DNA from: Paracoccaceae bacterium
GTDB lineage: Bacteria; Pseudomonadota; Alphaproteobacteria; Rhodobacterales; Rhodobacteraceae
Direction of reading: 5' to 3'
DNA length: 64,000 bases
Assembly (NCBI GenBank): GCA_030148225.1
Contig: JASBTX010000038.1
Span: 216,434-280,433 of the forward strand
The notes below the pieces were generated by a model. It was given only the letters and a program-made list of their open reading frames with translations. It made no database searches and was not told the origin of the DNA. Below, piece after piece: positions 63,400-64,000 of the stretch. The translations under genes were made by a program, and so were the position numbers. Each line of letters opens with the position of its first letter. The first letter of the stretch is position 1.

Positions 63400-63834
63400 C
63401 TATAGGAGCGGCGAAATCGCGTCCAGTGCCAGCTGATACCCGTTAGCGCCGAATCCCGCAATCACGCCCACAACCACAGGGGCAATCATGGATCTGTGGC
63501 GGAATTCTTCGCGCGCATGAACATTCGAGAGATGCAGTTCGATACAGGGCCGTTCCATCGCGATGATGGCATCATGCAGCGCGATCGAGGTATGCGTATA
63601 CGCCCCGGCATTCAGGATGACGCCATGATGCTCGGTGCGTGCCGCGTGCAAGAGATCGATCATCCGGCCTTCGTGATTGCTCTGTTCAAAGGCGAGTGCG
63701 ATGTTCAGCGCCTTGGCCTTGGCTGCGCAGGCCGCGTGGATATCCTCCATCGTCGTGCTGCCATAGATTTCAGGCTGTCGCGTACCCAGCATGTTCAGGT
63801 TCGGGCCGTTCAGGATCAAAACAGATTTCATCAT
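63400..63834 (-). CDS. aroQ: Type II 3-dehydroquinate dehydratase
   Basis: A 144-residue dodecameric shikimate-pathway enzyme. Landmarks are VLILNGPNLNMLGTRQPEIYG (catalytic Tyr24 in EIYG), EQSNHEGRMIDLLHAA, LNAGAYTHTSIALHDAI and ELHLSNVHAREEFRHRS with the active His. It starts MMKSVLILNG. Upstream sequence toward the window end is AT-rich. No accBC genes, a frequent neighbour, are visible because the window ends. Confidence 0.97.
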   Translation of the reverse strand: MMKSVLILNGPNLNMLGTRQPEIYGSTTMEDIHAACAAKAKALNIALAFEQSNHEGRMIDLLHAARTEHHGVILNAGAYTHTSIALHDAIIAMERPCIELHLSNVHAREEFRHRSMIAPVVVGVIAGFGANGYQLALDAISPLL

Positions 63835-64000
63835 TCACCTCGTTCCTGTCGCGGTGTTTAACGGCGAGCGCGGTGATTTGAAAGACATGGGGCGGATGCC
63901 CGGCGCGTATTGTTGCATTATCCGAAAAGAGGCCCAAAGTCGGCATCAACGGCGCATTCTAATGTATTATTAGTAATGGGAATATATAATATATAAACAT
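63835..64000. other. Upstream region of aroQ to window end
   Basis: The aroQ promoter should lie here. The last 40 bases are strikingly AT-rich (ATATATAATATATAAAC), unlike the rest of the segment. No gene is supported before the edge. Confidence 0.4.

Noticed and set aside
63381-63406. TTGACT...TATAGG as a promoter
   Set aside because: Spacer of 14 bases is too short for a normal promoter, and it would drive antisense transcription into aroQ with no gene downstream.

Overview
The window is a GC-rich chromosomal segment of an alphaproteobacterium, most likely a marine Rhodobacterales (Roseobacter-type) bacterium. The grounds are the nifR3(dusB)-ntrB-ntrC-ntrY-ntrX-trkA-trkH-hfq-hflX array, an NtrC without the GAFTGA loop as described for Rhodobacter capsulatus, a fused ispDF, a MetA with the acetyltransferase residue, a non-pyrrolysine MttB-family protein, the divergent DUF6477/DUF6456-type pair, and a dispersed intergenic palindrome. 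No rRNA, tRNA, CRISPR array, insertion sequence or prophage was seen. The genus cannot be fixed from the sequence alone.

Layout. 1-8.4 kb: the 3' part of glnE with a small overlapping gene, then a leftward series (TetR regulator, ppk2, alpha/beta hydrolase, metA, P-loop ATPase, two EamA transporters). 8.4-11.9 kb: an AT-rich accessory island with a PIG-L deacetylase, a sugar-type formyltransferase, a PseH-like GNAT acetyltransferase and a SAM methyltransferase broken by a 4-bp tandem duplication. This looks like the end or remnant of a glycan-decoration cluster. 11.9-19.7 kb: guaA, a secreted protein, an mttB-like gene, the DUF6477/DUF6456 pair around an AT-rich regulatory region, lipA, hpt and a COQ10/START protein. 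19.7-23.1 kb: amtB, pncC, pgpA and ispDF. 23.3-35.1 kb: dusB-ntrBC-ntrYX-trkAH-hfq-hflX, covering nitrogen sensing, redox/nitrogen two-component control, potassium uptake and RNA chaperoning. 35.2-45 kb: a penicillin-acylase-like hydrolase, two beta-hydroxyacid dehydrogenases, a zinc-ribbon membrane protein, a secreted unknown, a YSC84 lipoprotein, hemB and an Lrp regulator. 45-54 kb: mfd, an EamA transporter, and an acyl-CoA ligase/DsbA/MFS operon with a divergent XRE-cupin regulator. 53.7-57.8 kb: aqpS-arsC, an orphan YejA-type binding protein, a candidate small RNA and bdhA. 57.8-64 kb: lysE, a DUF502 protein, psuG-psuK, rpsB-tsf and aroQ.

Most notable signals. (1) The same 19-bp palindrome (TTGCCTAA core) lies upstream of amtB and upstream of the dusB-ntr operon, which suggests a shared nitrogen operator. 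(2) A sigma70-like promoter, two hairpins and a T8 tract outline a roughly 76-nt small RNA or leader in front of bdhA. (3) A three-copy palindromic element sits only between convergent genes, and its second hairpin changes sequence while keeping its pairing. (4) The island carries a deacetylase and a formyltransferase one base apart, consistent with replacing an N-acetyl group by N-formyl on a surface sugar. (5) hflX has no canonical start codon before its conserved N-terminus.
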